A stretch of DNA of 16,817 nt from an uncultured Verrucomicrobiales bacterium. GTDB lineage: Bacteria > Verrucomicrobiota > Verrucomicrobiia > Verrucomicrobiales > Akkermansiaceae. The position numbers and the translations under genes are program-made. The stretch spans positions 1-16,817 of the forward strand of contig CALBJX010000028.1 of the NCBI GenBank assembly GCA_937893015.1, given 5' to 3'. The notes under the pieces are model-generated. The model saw only the letters and a list, made by a program, of their open reading frames with translations. It was not told the DNA's origin and searched no databases. Shown one piece after another: positions 1-7,762 of this stretch (positions within the stretch are counted from its first letter, which is position 1; every line of letters begins with the position of its first letter).

Positions 1-1
1 C

Positions 2-22
2 TACAGCATTCAAAATGCTGTA
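2..22. repeat. Short perfect inverted repeat at window edge
   Basis: Nine bases at 2-10 (TACAGCATT) are the exact reverse complement of 14-22, with a three-base loop. No T-run follows, so it is a weak terminator candidate. It could be an operator-like palindrome, or belong to a gene left of the window. Confidence 0.5.
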
Positions 23-43
23 TACTTCCCCCAGTTCAACAAA

Positions 44-64
44 GGGTGCGGTATGCCCGCACCC
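44..64 (+). terminator. GC-rich hairpin before the surface-protein gene
   Basis: GGGTGCGG (44-51) pairs perfectly with CCGCACCC (57-64) around a five-base loop. A T-containing stretch (AATTTTA) follows about seven bases later. It may end transcription from the left, or form a structured 5' leader for the gene starting at 96. A CATAAT at 78-83 resembles a -10 box but has no convincing -35 partner. Confidence 0.35.
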
Positions 65-95
65 AGACACAATTTTACATAATCGACTCATAATC

Positions 96-3000
96 ATGAA
101 ACTGCGACTTCCGAATGCATTGATTGCTGCTCTTTTGGGAGCTTTCACGACACCTGTAGTTCATGCCGGTTCGTGGGCTGCTGATGGCGGAACCGGCGGG
201 CACGCCTACTATTACGTTGCTCGCGGCGAAACGCAAATTGATTCCCTGACGGCCCCGAACGGGACAAATAGCGTCCCTGTGACCAACCCCGGCAGCGTGA
301 ATGACAATTATGCGACCATCGGCATTGTGAATCAGGAGGCCTCAGAGGTTACTATCAATGCGTTTACGGCTTCTAACAATCAAACGCTTATGGTGGCCCA
401 GAACCCTTGGGACGGCAATCCCAACATCAGCGTCGCGCTTGATACGCTGACGTTTGAGCCGGCGGAGGATTCTGAGGCGGAATACGGCAGCGGCCAACTG
501 CTTGTGAACGCTAACCAAACGGCTTCTGTCTCGACAGTGAATGGCACGCTGACGACTGTCACGAACAACGGCACGCTTTCTCTCGGCAGCGGCGTGACGA
601 GTGGTGCCATTACCAATGCGGGCAGCCTGACGCTGACAGGTGCGACGACGGGGTATATCCAAAACACCTCGGGAAACTCTTCCATTGTCGTTTCCGGAGC
701 AGATCTTACGACGAGTGTTAATGGCTTCTGCCTTTCTTCCACCCAAAATTCCCACACAGCTGTAACAATTGAAAGCGGTGCCACGTTGCATATCACCGGA
801 ACGGCGCAGAGTGTAACGGGTAATGCCGGTTCGTTTATGCTTTCCAACTGGCCCGGTGAGAGTACTGTTGATATCTATGGTACACTGATTTCCGAGGCCG
901 CGCTTTCCGGCCGTGACGGCTCCGGTGCCATCGTGGTGCATCAGGGCGGTGTGCTGGAAATGCGCGCAGGCATCTCTATGCTGGCGCAGCGCAATACGAA
1001 CAGCCTTACTGTTGAGAACGGCGGCACGCTGCGTGCAGGGGCGACAAGCACCACCACCGGCAACTACACGCTCACGCTGAAAGATGGTGCCACATTGGAG
1101 GGGTACTACGGCAGCGGCAGCGCTGTTACAATTGCTCAGAATATGACCTTGGCTGCAGCTGAAGAAGGGGCCTCTTCCGGCGTTAACCTTTCGGCGGCAA
1201 GCGGTAAGGAGATGACACTCAGCGGCGTGTTGAGCGGCACCGGCTCCCTGAAGATTACCGGCGGCGGCACAGTCAAGCTGACGAACACGAACAATTCATT
1301 CAGTGGCGGTGTGAATATTTCCTCCGGCTCGCTGTATGTCACGGGACAGACGATTTCCGGTCCTCTTTCGGGGTCCGGTACGCTCTATGTCAATGGCGGT
1401 ACTTCTGCTATTAGTGGAGACAACTCCGGCTTTAGCGGCGAACTGAAAGTTAACAATGCTGCCAATCTGACAGTTGCCAATGCAATCAGCGCAAAGAATT
1501 TGGCCATATACAACAACAACACTCAGGCAACCTTTAATGGTGCCGTTACTGTCACAGGGGGTAACCGAGCTGACGTTGGGTATGATAACAACGCTCAAAA
1601 TATCAATGTGGCATTTAATCAGGGTGTCACTTATAATGGCACAAATGCTTACGCCTTCGTTGTCGGCAACACGAACACGCTGACGCTTAGCGGCACTTCG
1701 GATTTTGGCGGCAAGAAGCTGGGACTTTCCGAAACGGCTTCCCTTACGCTGAAGGAGAATGCCACACTCTCGAATATCGGTGATATCTACAACTCATCCA
1801 ACAGTACGAATAATGGTGCCGTTACGTTGGAAACCGGGAGTCGTCTGCTTTATCAGACTTCGCAGAGCATCACGTCAAATGCTCTGACCAACAACGGCAC
1901 AATTGAGCTGGAGGGCGGTTCTTCCGCTCGTACGTTGACCATCAACTCCAGCGGTACAGTTGTAAATAAAGGCACCATTGCCGTTCAGGGTGGTGCCGCA
2001 CAGACAACGCTTGAACTCAAAGTCCGATACGACATCGAGCAAAACGGCAAGATTGCCGTGCGCGGTACCGGTGCAGCGAGCACGACACTTCTTCTGACGT
2101 CCACGTACGATAACCAAGGCACGGCAGGAGATCCGACGCATACCACCAATCTCGGGGCGGTGGAGCTGAGCAACGGCGAGTTGAAAAACAACTCCAATTG
2201 TGAATCTGCTGTGCGCAACATCACGACACTAACGGTGGATGGAAGTTCTACGCTTTCCCAGAATAGTTGGAATACGTTTTGGAATATCGCGGCCATCAAT
2301 AAGGGAACGGCGGATTCTCCGCGTACCCTGACGTGGAACATGACAGCCAACCACTACACGAACTCTGTGATGAGTTTGACGGGGGCGGGCACGTTCGACG
2401 GCACATTCGTGGCCAATCGTACCAATGCGAACGGCAACGGCAACTATCAGGCCTACCTTGAAATCGCGCATCAGGACGCGTTGCAGAACGCAGTCCTCAA
2501 TGCCACAGGTACGGGCTCGTCGTACATGACCGTGGCGTTGAAAGCAAACAAGGTGAATCTCTCCGGTTTGCAGGGCAATGCCAACAGTATTCTTATCGCC
2601 GGTGACGCCAACAAGACTATCGGAAGTAATAGCAGCAAGCAAGGACAGGTTGTGCCGACGTCTTCCGGAACATCAGAGTTGGTCATCACCAGCAAGGATG
2701 GGGCGAACGATAAGTTCGCCGGCAAGGTGCTGGGCGGTATCAGCATCACCAAAGAGGGCACGGGTACCCAGAGCTTCAGCGGGGAGATGAGCTCTTTTGA
2801 TGGTGACATCAAAGCCACGGCCGGTATCTTGCAGCTGCTCAACCAGACCTCCGTCAATGTAGAGAACCTGACCATCACTGGCTCCGAGGCTCACCACGCG
2901 GAAGTCGGCGTGTACACGGGCGACACCAAGAACACGAACAGCGAAGCCGGGATAGTGGTGAAGGGCACGCTGACCGCCAATGAGCATGCCGTCCTCAACG

Positions 3001-3422
3001 CCAACCTCACCATGAAGAACGGCTCCACCATTGCCGTGGACCACACCACGGGCGGCCTCCACATGGGCAGCACCGTCACCTTCGAACAGGGCGGCAAGAT
3101 GAACCTCAGCGACAACATCATCAACGGCCTCAACAGCCTGACAGTGGGTGAGGGTCTGACGCTCTTCTCGGGTGTGGATGAGTTCAACATCAACGGCGAG
3201 GCCTACGATGCCGGCACCACGTACAAGGCAGGCGACTTCTTCAACCTCAGCAACGCCGATGTGGCGGTGCAGCGTCCCTACGACCTTGTCGTGAAGTTCG
3301 GCGACGGCATGAGCCAGAGCGGTCAGAGCATCTTCCTGTGGATGGAGACGCCCGAACCTGCTACGGCCACGTTGAGCCTGCTTGCCCTCGCCGCGCTTGC
3401 CGCCCGCCGCAAGCGCAAGTAA
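96..3422 (+). CDS. Secreted beta-helix protein with autotransporter-associated repeats and PEP-CTERM tail
   Basis: The product is 1108 residues. The ATG at 96 is preferred over an in-frame ATG at 15 because it starts a classic signal peptide: MKLRL, a hydrophobic stretch, then a likely cleavage after VVHA near residue 24. The body is rich in G, S, T and N, with short beta-strand repeats. Autotransporter-associated (PATR-like) repeats are clearest near residues 373-420 (LSGTGSLKITGGG, then FSGGVNISSGSLYV) and 875-920. The last 24 residues carry a PEP motif, a short hydrophobic helix and the basic end ARRKRK, a PEP-CTERM signal that exosortase-type systems recognise in Gram-negative bacteria. 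There is no C-terminal beta-barrel, so it is not a self-sufficient autotransporter. Cell-surface or matrix location is inferred; ligand and function are unknown. Codon use shifts to strongly G/C-ending in roughly the last 180 residues. A terminator follows. Confidence 0.88.
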   Translation: MKLRLPNALIAALLGAFTTPVVHAGSWAADGGTGGHAYYYVARGETQIDSLTAPNGTNSVPVTNPGSVNDNYATIGIVNQEASEVTINAFTASNNQTLMVAQNPWDGNPNISVALDTLTFEPAEDSEAEYGSGQLLVNANQTASVSTVNGTLTTVTNNGTLSLGSGVTSGAITNAGSLTLTGATTGYIQNTSGNSSIVVSGADLTTSVNGFCLSSTQNSHTAVTIESGATLHITGTAQSVTGNAGSFMLSNWPGESTVDIYGTLISEAALSGRDGSGAIVVHQGGVLEMRAGISMLAQRNTNSLTVENGGTLRAGATSTTTGNYTLTLKDGATLEGYYGSGSAVTIAQNMTLAAAEEGASSGVNLSAASGKEMTLSGVLSGTGSLKITGGGTVKLTNTNNSFSGGVNISSGSLYVTGQTISGPLSGSGTLYVNGGTSAISGDNSGFSGELKVNNAANLTVANAISAKNLAIYNNNTQATFNGAVTVTGGNRADVGYDNNAQNINVAFNQGVTYNGTNAYAFVVGNTNTLTLSGTSDFGGKKLGLSETASLTLKENATLSNIGDIYNSSNSTNNGAVTLETGSRLLYQTSQSITSNALTNNGTIELEGGSSARTLTINSSGTVVNKGTIAVQGGAAQTTLELKVRYDIEQNGKIAVRGTGAASTTLLLTSTYDNQGTAGDPTHTTNLGAVELSNGELKNNSNCESAVRNITTLTVDGSSTLSQNSWNTFWNIAAINKGTADSPRTLTWNMTANHYTNSVMSLTGAGTFDGTFVANRTNANGNGNYQAYLEIAHQDALQNAVLNATGTGSSYMTVALKANKVNLSGLQGNANSILIAGDANKTIGSNSSKQGQVVPTSSGTSELVITSKDGANDKFAGKVLGGISITKEGTGTQSFSGEMSSFDGDIKATAGILQLLNQTSVNVENLTITGSEAHHAEVGVYTGDTKNTNSEAGIVVKGTLTANEHAVLNANLTMKNGSTIAVDHTTGGLHMGSTVTFEQGGKMNLSDNIINGLNSLTVGEGLTLFSGVDEFNINGEAYDAGTTYKAGDFFNLSNADVAVQRPYDLVVKFGDGMSQSGQSIFLWMETPEPATATLSLLALAALAARRKRK

Positions 3423-3450
3423 GCTAGGCAGCAACCAAGCAAAAACTTCC

Positions 3451-3487
3451 AAGCCCATCCCGCCGCTGACGGGGTGGGCTTCTTGTA
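3451..3487 (+). terminator. Intrinsic terminator of the PEP-CTERM gene
   Basis: AAGCCCATCCC (3451-3461) pairs with GGGGTGGGCTT (3471-3481), eleven pairs including one G-T wobble, around a nine-base loop. A short pyrimidine stretch (TCTTGT) follows. It lies 29 bases after the stop codon. Confidence 0.7.
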
Positions 3488-3490
3488 TCA

Positions 3491-4205
3491 GGTAGCATGT
3501 CACCCTGCGATTTCGCGCACGCCGCGCGTGGGGGCGGGTAGCATGTCACCCTGCATTTTGCGCCCGCCGCGCGTGGGAGTGGGTAGCATGTCACCCTGCG
3601 ATTTCGCGCCGCCGCGCGCAGGGGGCGGGTAGCATGTCACCCCGCGATGTTGCGCACGCCGCGCGTGGGGTCGGGTAGCATGTCACCCTGCCATTTTGCG
3701 CTCGCCGCGCACAGGGGGGCAGGTAGCATGTCACCCTGCCATTTTGCGCCCGCCACGCGTGGGGGGGGCGGGTAGCATGTCACCCCGCGATTTTGCGCCG
3801 CCACGCGTGGAGGTCGGGTAGCATGTCACCCTGCGATTTCGCGCCGCCGCGCGTGGGAGTCAGGTAGCATGTCACCCTGCGATTTCGCGCCGCCGAGCGT
3901 GGGGGGCGGGTAGCATGTCACCCCGCGATTTTCCGCACGCCGAGCGTGGGGGCCGGGTAGCATGTCACCCCGCGATTTTGCGCCGCTGCGCGTGGGGGTT
4001 GGGTAGCATGTCACCCTGCCATTTCGCGCCGCCACGAGTAGGGATCGGGTAGCATGTCACCCCGCCATTTTCCGCCGCTGTGCACAGGGGGTGGGTAGCA
4101 TGTCACCCTGTGATGCTGCGCCGCCGCGCGTGGGAATCAGGTAGCATGTCACCCTGCGATTTTGCGCCCGCCACGCATGGGAGCGGGTAGCATGTCACCC
4201 TGACA
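3491..4205. repeat. Tandem array: 16 invariant cores at about 46-bp spacing
   Basis: The 15-base core GGTAGCATGTCACCC occurs 16 times without a mismatch. Its GTAG begins at 3492, 3538, 3583, 3629, 3675, 3723, 3772, 3818, 3864, 3910, 3957, 4003, 4049, 4095, 4141 and 4187. Spacing is 45-49, most often 46. Preceded by G or A, the core is an imperfect palindrome (GGGT..CATG..ACCC). The linkers of about 30 bp resemble one another (YGCGATTTYGCGC, then CGCCGCGCGTGGGG) but carry many substitutions and small indels. The period is not a multiple of three and one frame of the core carries a stop, so a repeat protein is unlikely. Linkers are homologous to each other, so this is not CRISPR. The last copy has a diverged flank. 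The 715 bp hold no other gene. Confidence 0.95.
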
Positions 4206-4215
4206 CTATGCCTCC

Positions 4216-4300
4216 GCCGCCGCTCCCGGTGCGGCGGCAGGTGCAGGAGTGGGTCTTTTAATGTCCGGGGGCTGTCCGGGCTGGCCGGGGGCGCACTCCT
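4216..4300. other. Hairpin-rich spacer between array and Sel1-gene promoter
   Basis: GCCGCCGC (4216-4223) pairs with GCGGCGGC (4231-4238) around a seven-base loop. A longer-range inverted repeat, AGGAGTG (4245-4251) with CACTCCT (4294-4300), encloses a C/G-rich stretch. No open frame here looks genuine. The structures may insulate the promoter just downstream. Confidence 0.45.
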
Positions 4301-4303
4301 TCA

Positions 4304-4332
4304 TTGACATTTGGCGGCGGAGGTGGTACAAG
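4304..4332 (+). promoter_or_regulatory. Promoter of the Sel1-queG operon, predicted leaderless
   Basis: A consensus -35 box TTGACA (4304-4309) is followed, after exactly 17 bases, by TACAAG (4327-4332; four of six to TATAAT). Only five bases separate this -10 box from the ATG at 4338, so transcription should begin at or next to the start codon. Confidence 0.6.
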
Positions 4333-4337
4333 AAGGT

Positions 4338-5306
4338 ATGTTGCGTCCTTTCCTTTTTTCGCTCGTTGCTGCGGTGTTCTGCGGTGCTGCTGCGGCGGCG
4401 GAGCATGTGCGCCATGAGCTGACGCGTGAGGAAATCGAGGGCCGCTATGCTACGGCTAAGGCTGCGCTGGAGGATGAAACAATCACGGAGGTGGGCAATG
4501 TGCCCGCTATCCTTGCGCTCTGTTCTCAGCAGGGCTATGCGCCTGCCGCACGTCTGCTCATCGATGTGTATGAGGGCAAGTTCAAGGGGCTGGAGGCTAA
4601 TCCCGCCAAGGCGGCGGAGGAGGCTAAGGTGATTGCCGAGGTGCCTGTCCCGTTCCCCGATGATCCCGATTGCGCGGCGATGCATATCGAGGCTATGTAC
4701 CGCTATGCCTTGTATCTGGAGCGAGGCTATGGCTGCGAGAAGGATGAGGCGGCTGCCTATGGGTGGATGACGAAGGCGGCGGCAGCGGGGCTCCCCGCGG
4801 CCCGCGCGGAACGCGCTCGCATGCTGGCCCGCGGCAAGGGGACCCCCAAGGATATGCGGCAGGCATGGGAGATTCTGCGCGGGGTGGCTAAGGAGGCGCC
4901 GGAGACGCCGCACGTGTTTTTCTACATGGGCTACATCAGCTACAGCTCGCAGACCGCAGCGGGGCGCCGCCGCGCGGCGGAGCTTTTCTACCTCGGTGCG
5001 CAGCACCGCGATGCCGATTGCCTGAACAATCTCGCCGCTATGTACGAAAAAGGCATCGCTGTGAAACAGGATACGGCCAAGGCGCTCAGCCTCTACGGCA
5101 AGTCTGCCGTGCTCGGCAACAAGCAGGCCTCTGCCAATCGCCAGCGCCTCGCGTACAAGGCGGGTATCGATGCCCATCGTCAGGAAGCGACCCCGCCTGT
5201 CACCCGCATTGCCAACGCTGTGCAGCGTGTCATCCGCATGTTGCCTATCAACGATAAATCTCAGGACCGCCTGTGGCTGTGGCTCAGCGGGCACCCGGCC
5301 TCATGA
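4338..5306 (+). CDS. Secreted Sel1-repeat (TPR-like) protein
   Basis: The product is 322 residues. The ATG at 4338 gives a clean signal peptide (MLRPFLFSLVAAVFCGAAAAA), so the mature protein is probably periplasmic. A TTG at 4311 in the same frame would spoil the signal and lies ahead of the predicted transcription start. Sel1-like helical repeats run from about residue 115 to 275, with the usual alternation of Ala-rich helices and G-Y-G/G-K-G turns (YLERGYGCEKDEAAAYGWM, then LARGKGTPKDMRQAWEI, then MYEKGIAVKQDTAKALSLYG). Sel1 repeats are protein-interaction scaffolds; no catalytic domain is seen and the partner is unknown. The stop overlaps the queG start (ATGA), so the two are probably co-translated, although a periplasmic scaffold and a cytosolic tRNA enzyme share no obvious pathway. 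Confidence 0.85.
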   Translation: MLRPFLFSLVAAVFCGAAAAAEHVRHELTREEIEGRYATAKAALEDETITEVGNVPAILALCSQQGYAPAARLLIDVYEGKFKGLEANPAKAAEEAKVIAEVPVPFPDDPDCAAMHIEAMYRYALYLERGYGCEKDEAAAYGWMTKAAAAGLPAARAERARMLARGKGTPKDMRQAWEILRGVAKEAPETPHVFFYMGYISYSSQTAAGRRRAAELFYLGAQHRDADCLNNLAAMYEKGIAVKQDTAKALSLYGKSAVLGNKQASANRQRLAYKAGIDAHRQEATPPVTRIANAVQRVIRMLPINDKSQDRLWLWLSGHPAS

Positions 5307-6217
5307 TGCACCCCGCGCGACAAGCTCTGGAATACGCTGCGCACGCGCTCGGCTTTTCGGGGGTGGGGGTGGCGCACGCCGATGCCGACCAGGGGACGCA
5401 GCTCCAAGACTGGGTGGCCGCGGGCATGCACGCGGACATGCATTGGGTGGAGCGCCACTTGCCCGCGCGCCTGAATCCCGAGTTGGTGCTGCCCGGGGTG
5501 AGGTGTGTCATTATCCTCACCTATGAGTACGCCCGCACGGATGCGCGGGAAGCGGCGGGGCGCATGGCGCGCTATGCGCAGGGGGAGGACTACCACAAGC
5601 TGCTGGCCGGCAAGCTGGCGGATTTGGATGAAACGCTTTCCTTTTACGGCGGCACCCAGCGTTGTTTCAGCGATTCGGGGCCCGTGAGCGAGCGCTTTTT
5701 CGCGCAGGCGGCGGGGCTCGGCTGGTTGGGCCGCAACGGGTTGCTGAACCGCGAAGGCAAGGGCTCGTTTTGCTTCCTTGCCAGCATCCTGACGACACTG
5801 GAGCTGCCCTGCGACACGCCCGCCGTGAACCGCTGCGGCAACTGCCGGCGCTGCGAGCAGGCGTGCCCCACGGGGGCGCTGCACGACGGGGTGTGCGATG
5901 CCCGCCGCTGTCTCTCCTACTGGACGATTGAGGCAAAAGCCGCCATGCCGCCCGATATCGCCGCCGCTATGGGGGGGCGCGTCTATGGGTGCGATGCCTG
6001 TCAGGAAGCTTGCCCGTGGAACCGCCCCGGCCGAGGGCAGGAGCCGCGCATTGATCCGCATTTGCTCATGCCCGCCCGCCTCTCTGCCATGCCCCCCGCG
6101 GAGCTGGAGGCGTTGGACGAGGCGTCGTTTAATGCTCTTTTTGCGGGTTCCCCTGTCCGCCGTATCGGCGCAGCCCACCTGCGGGAGAACTTTCTGCGGA
6201 TGGAAGCGGGGCGCTGA
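5303..6217 (+). CDS. queG: Epoxyqueuosine reductase
   Basis: A cobalamin-dependent iron-sulfur enzyme that reduces epoxyqueuosine to queuosine in the wobble base of GUN tRNAs, the last step of queuosine synthesis; cytosolic. Length is 304 residues. The N-terminal corrinoid-binding region is followed by SDSGPVSERFF, whose Asp fits the proposed proton donor, then GLGWLGRNGLL. Two 4Fe-4S clusters are visible: CGNCRRCEQACP from residue 178, and C198 with CDACQEACPWN from residue 230. Homologues such as the E. coli enzyme (about 380 residues) carry an extra C-terminal HEAT-like domain, which is absent here. The start is the ATG at 5303, overlapping the Sel1 stop; an ATG at 5306 in the same frame is equally possible. 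It converges on mpl with only ten bases between stops and no clear terminator. Confidence 0.93.
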   Translation: MMHPARQALEYAAHALGFSGVGVAHADADQGTQLQDWVAAGMHADMHWVERHLPARLNPELVLPGVRCVIILTYEYARTDAREAAGRMARYAQGEDYHKLLAGKLADLDETLSFYGGTQRCFSDSGPVSERFFAQAAGLGWLGRNGLLNREGKGSFCFLASILTTLELPCDTPAVNRCGNCRRCEQACPTGALHDGVCDARRCLSYWTIEAKAAMPPDIAAAMGGRVYGCDACQEACPWNRPGRGQEPRIDPHLLMPARLSAMPPAELEALDEASFNALFAGSPVRRIGAAHLRENFLRMEAGR

Positions 6218-6227
6218 GAAAAAAAGC

Positions 6228-7661
6228 TTATTGCGCCAGAGCGGCGAGGGAGGCCAGCAGCTTGTTATGGATGCCGCCGAAGCCGCCGTTACTCATGACG
6301 AGCAGCACATCCCCGAAATGGGCGCGGGAGACGACGTGTGCAACGATGTCATCCGCATTCTTGCCGACAAAGCATTCTTTGCCCGTGGCGGCGATATCGG
6401 TGCAGAGTTTCTCTTCGTCCAGCTGTTCCTCCGGCTTGAGTTTTTTGTGGTTCTCCACTTTGGCAATGACGGGGAAGTCTGCATGGGACAGCGCCTCCGC
6501 GAGCTCGTTCTGGAAGAGGTTGCGGATGGTGGTGTTGCTGCGCGGCTCAAAGAGCACCCAGAGGCGGCTCTTGGGGAATCGCTGGCGCAGCCCCGCGATG
6601 GCTTGCTTGATGGCGGTGGGGTGGTGTGCAAAGTCATCCACGACGGTGACCCCGTTCACACAGCCGCGGACCTCCTGACGGCGGGCAACACCTTGGAACT
6701 GCTTGAGGGAGGCCCCCATCTGTTCGCAGGAGAGGCCCGCAAAATGCGCCGCGCAGAGCGCCATGGCGGCATTGCGGATGTTGAAATCGCCCACCATGGG
6801 CACCTTGAAGCTTTCGCCCGCGAAGCCGAAGGGTTCCTCGCTCATGCCGGTGAGGGTAAACACGGAGCTGTCGGGGTGTAAATCGATGTCGCCGATGCGG
6901 ATGTCGGCGTTCTCCCCCATGCCGACGGAGACGAGGCGCACCATGCGGAGTTCCTCTGCTGCGTGGGCCCGCACATCCGCGCAGTTGGGGCAGTCCGCGT
7001 TGATGAAGACGATGCCGTTGCGGGGCACGATGCGGAGCAGGCGCTTGAAGGAGAGTTTAATCTCTTCCACGTTCGCGTAGATGTCCGCGTGGTCCATCTC
7101 AATGTTGTTGATGATGACCGCCTCGGGCAGGTAGTGGAGGAACTTGGACCGCTTGTCGAAGAAGGCGGTGTCGTACTCATCGCCCTCCAGTACGCAGAAG
7201 TCGGAATCCGTGAAACGGCCGCCGCGGCCCAGGTTGCGGGCAATACCGCCGATCATGAAGCTGGGGTTGAGCGCGTTGTCCTCCATCAGCCATGTCAGCA
7301 TGGAGGTGGTGGTCGTCTTGCCGTGCGTGCCGGTGACGACGTAGTTGCGGTGCCCGCGCAGGAAGAACTCTTTCATGGTCTCGGGCATGCTCTTGTAGTT
7401 GAGGTGGCGCTCCAGCACGGCTTCCACCTCGGCATTGCCGCGGCTCATGGCGTTGCCGACCACGATGAGCTCGGCATCGGCGGGGATGTTTTCCGGCTTA
7501 TAGCCTTGGAAAATTTGAATGCCCTCGTTCTCAAGGAAGGTGCTCATGGGCGGGTAGACGTTCGCATCGGTGCCGGTGACGATATAGCCCTGACGAGCCA
7601 TAGCCGACGCGACAGCCCCCATGGCGGTGCCGCAGATGCCGAGGAAATGAACGTGTTTCAT
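6228..7661 (-). CDS. mpl: UDP-N-acetylmuramate:L-alanyl-gamma-D-glutamyl-meso-diaminopimelate ligase
   Basis: A peptidoglycan-recycling ligase that uses ATP to join salvaged murein tripeptide directly to UDP-MurNAc, bypassing MurC, MurD and MurE; cytosolic. The product is 477 residues, near the family norm. The start MKHVHFLGICGTAMG gives the N-terminal nucleotide-fold motif. The ATP loop is TGTHGKTTTTS (residues 110-120), followed by EGDEYDTAFFDKRSK (159-173), the Mpl signature that separates it from MurC, and NNIEMDHADIY. Near the C-terminus are DDFAHHPTAI, EPRSNT and VMSNGGFGGIH, all typical of Mpl. The frame stays open for 146 codons upstream, but that part is low-complexity Arg/Pro/His antisense to rlmN and is not credible. 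It appears to be a single-gene unit, 101 bp from rlmN. Confidence 0.95.
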   Translation of the reverse strand: MKHVHFLGICGTAMGAVASAMARQGYIVTGTDANVYPPMSTFLENEGIQIFQGYKPENIPADAELIVVGNAMSRGNAEVEAVLERHLNYKSMPETMKEFFLRGHRNYVVTGTHGKTTTTSMLTWLMEDNALNPSFMIGGIARNLGRGGRFTDSDFCVLEGDEYDTAFFDKRSKFLHYLPEAVIINNIEMDHADIYANVEEIKLSFKRLLRIVPRNGIVFINADCPNCADVRAHAAEELRMVRLVSVGMGENADIRIGDIDLHPDSSVFTLTGMSEEPFGFAGESFKVPMVGDFNIRNAAMALCAAHFAGLSCEQMGASLKQFQGVARRQEVRGCVNGVTVVDDFAHHPTAIKQAIAGLRQRFPKSRLWVLFEPRSNTTIRNLFQNELAEALSHADFPVIAKVENHKKLKPEEQLDEEKLCTDIAATGKECFVGKNADDIVAHVVSRAHFGDVLLVMSNGGFGGIHNKLLASLAALAQ

Positions 7662-7675
7662 GAGCTGAAAATCCG

Positions 7676-7681
7676 AGTATA
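7676..7681 (-). promoter_or_regulatory. Possible -10 box for mpl
   Basis: TATACT on the minus strand (five of six to TATAAT) lies 14 bases before the mpl ATG, predicting a leader of about seven bases. No good -35 hexamer sits at 16-18 bases. The rest of the 101-bp rlmN-mpl gap shows no clear hairpin terminator on the minus strand. Confidence 0.35.
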
Positions 7682-7762
7682 ACGTGAACGCACAAGGGTA
7701 GCGCAGAACGCAGGCTTTGGCAAGCGTTTTTTTAGGGAAGAACAGGTATGTCCGGGCCTTGC

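Noticed and set aside
3826..4035. Open reading frame on the minus strand within the repeat array
   Set aside because: It is repeat DNA read in alternating frames (VTCYP and GDMLP versions of the core). The third frame has a stop in every core, and the period shifts frame.
3491..4205. CRISPR array
   Set aside because: The stretches between cores are homologous to one another rather than unique, the core is only about 15 bp, and no cas genes are nearby.
4206..5294. Long minus-strand frame (362 codons) opposite the Sel1 gene
   Set aside because: It lies antisense to a gene with a signal peptide and recognisable repeats, and its Arg/Leu/His-rich product resembles nothing I recognise.
6228..7661. 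MurC instead of Mpl
   Set aside because: ANVYPPMST, EYDTAFFDKRSK and SNGGFGGIH are Mpl signatures and differ from MurC.
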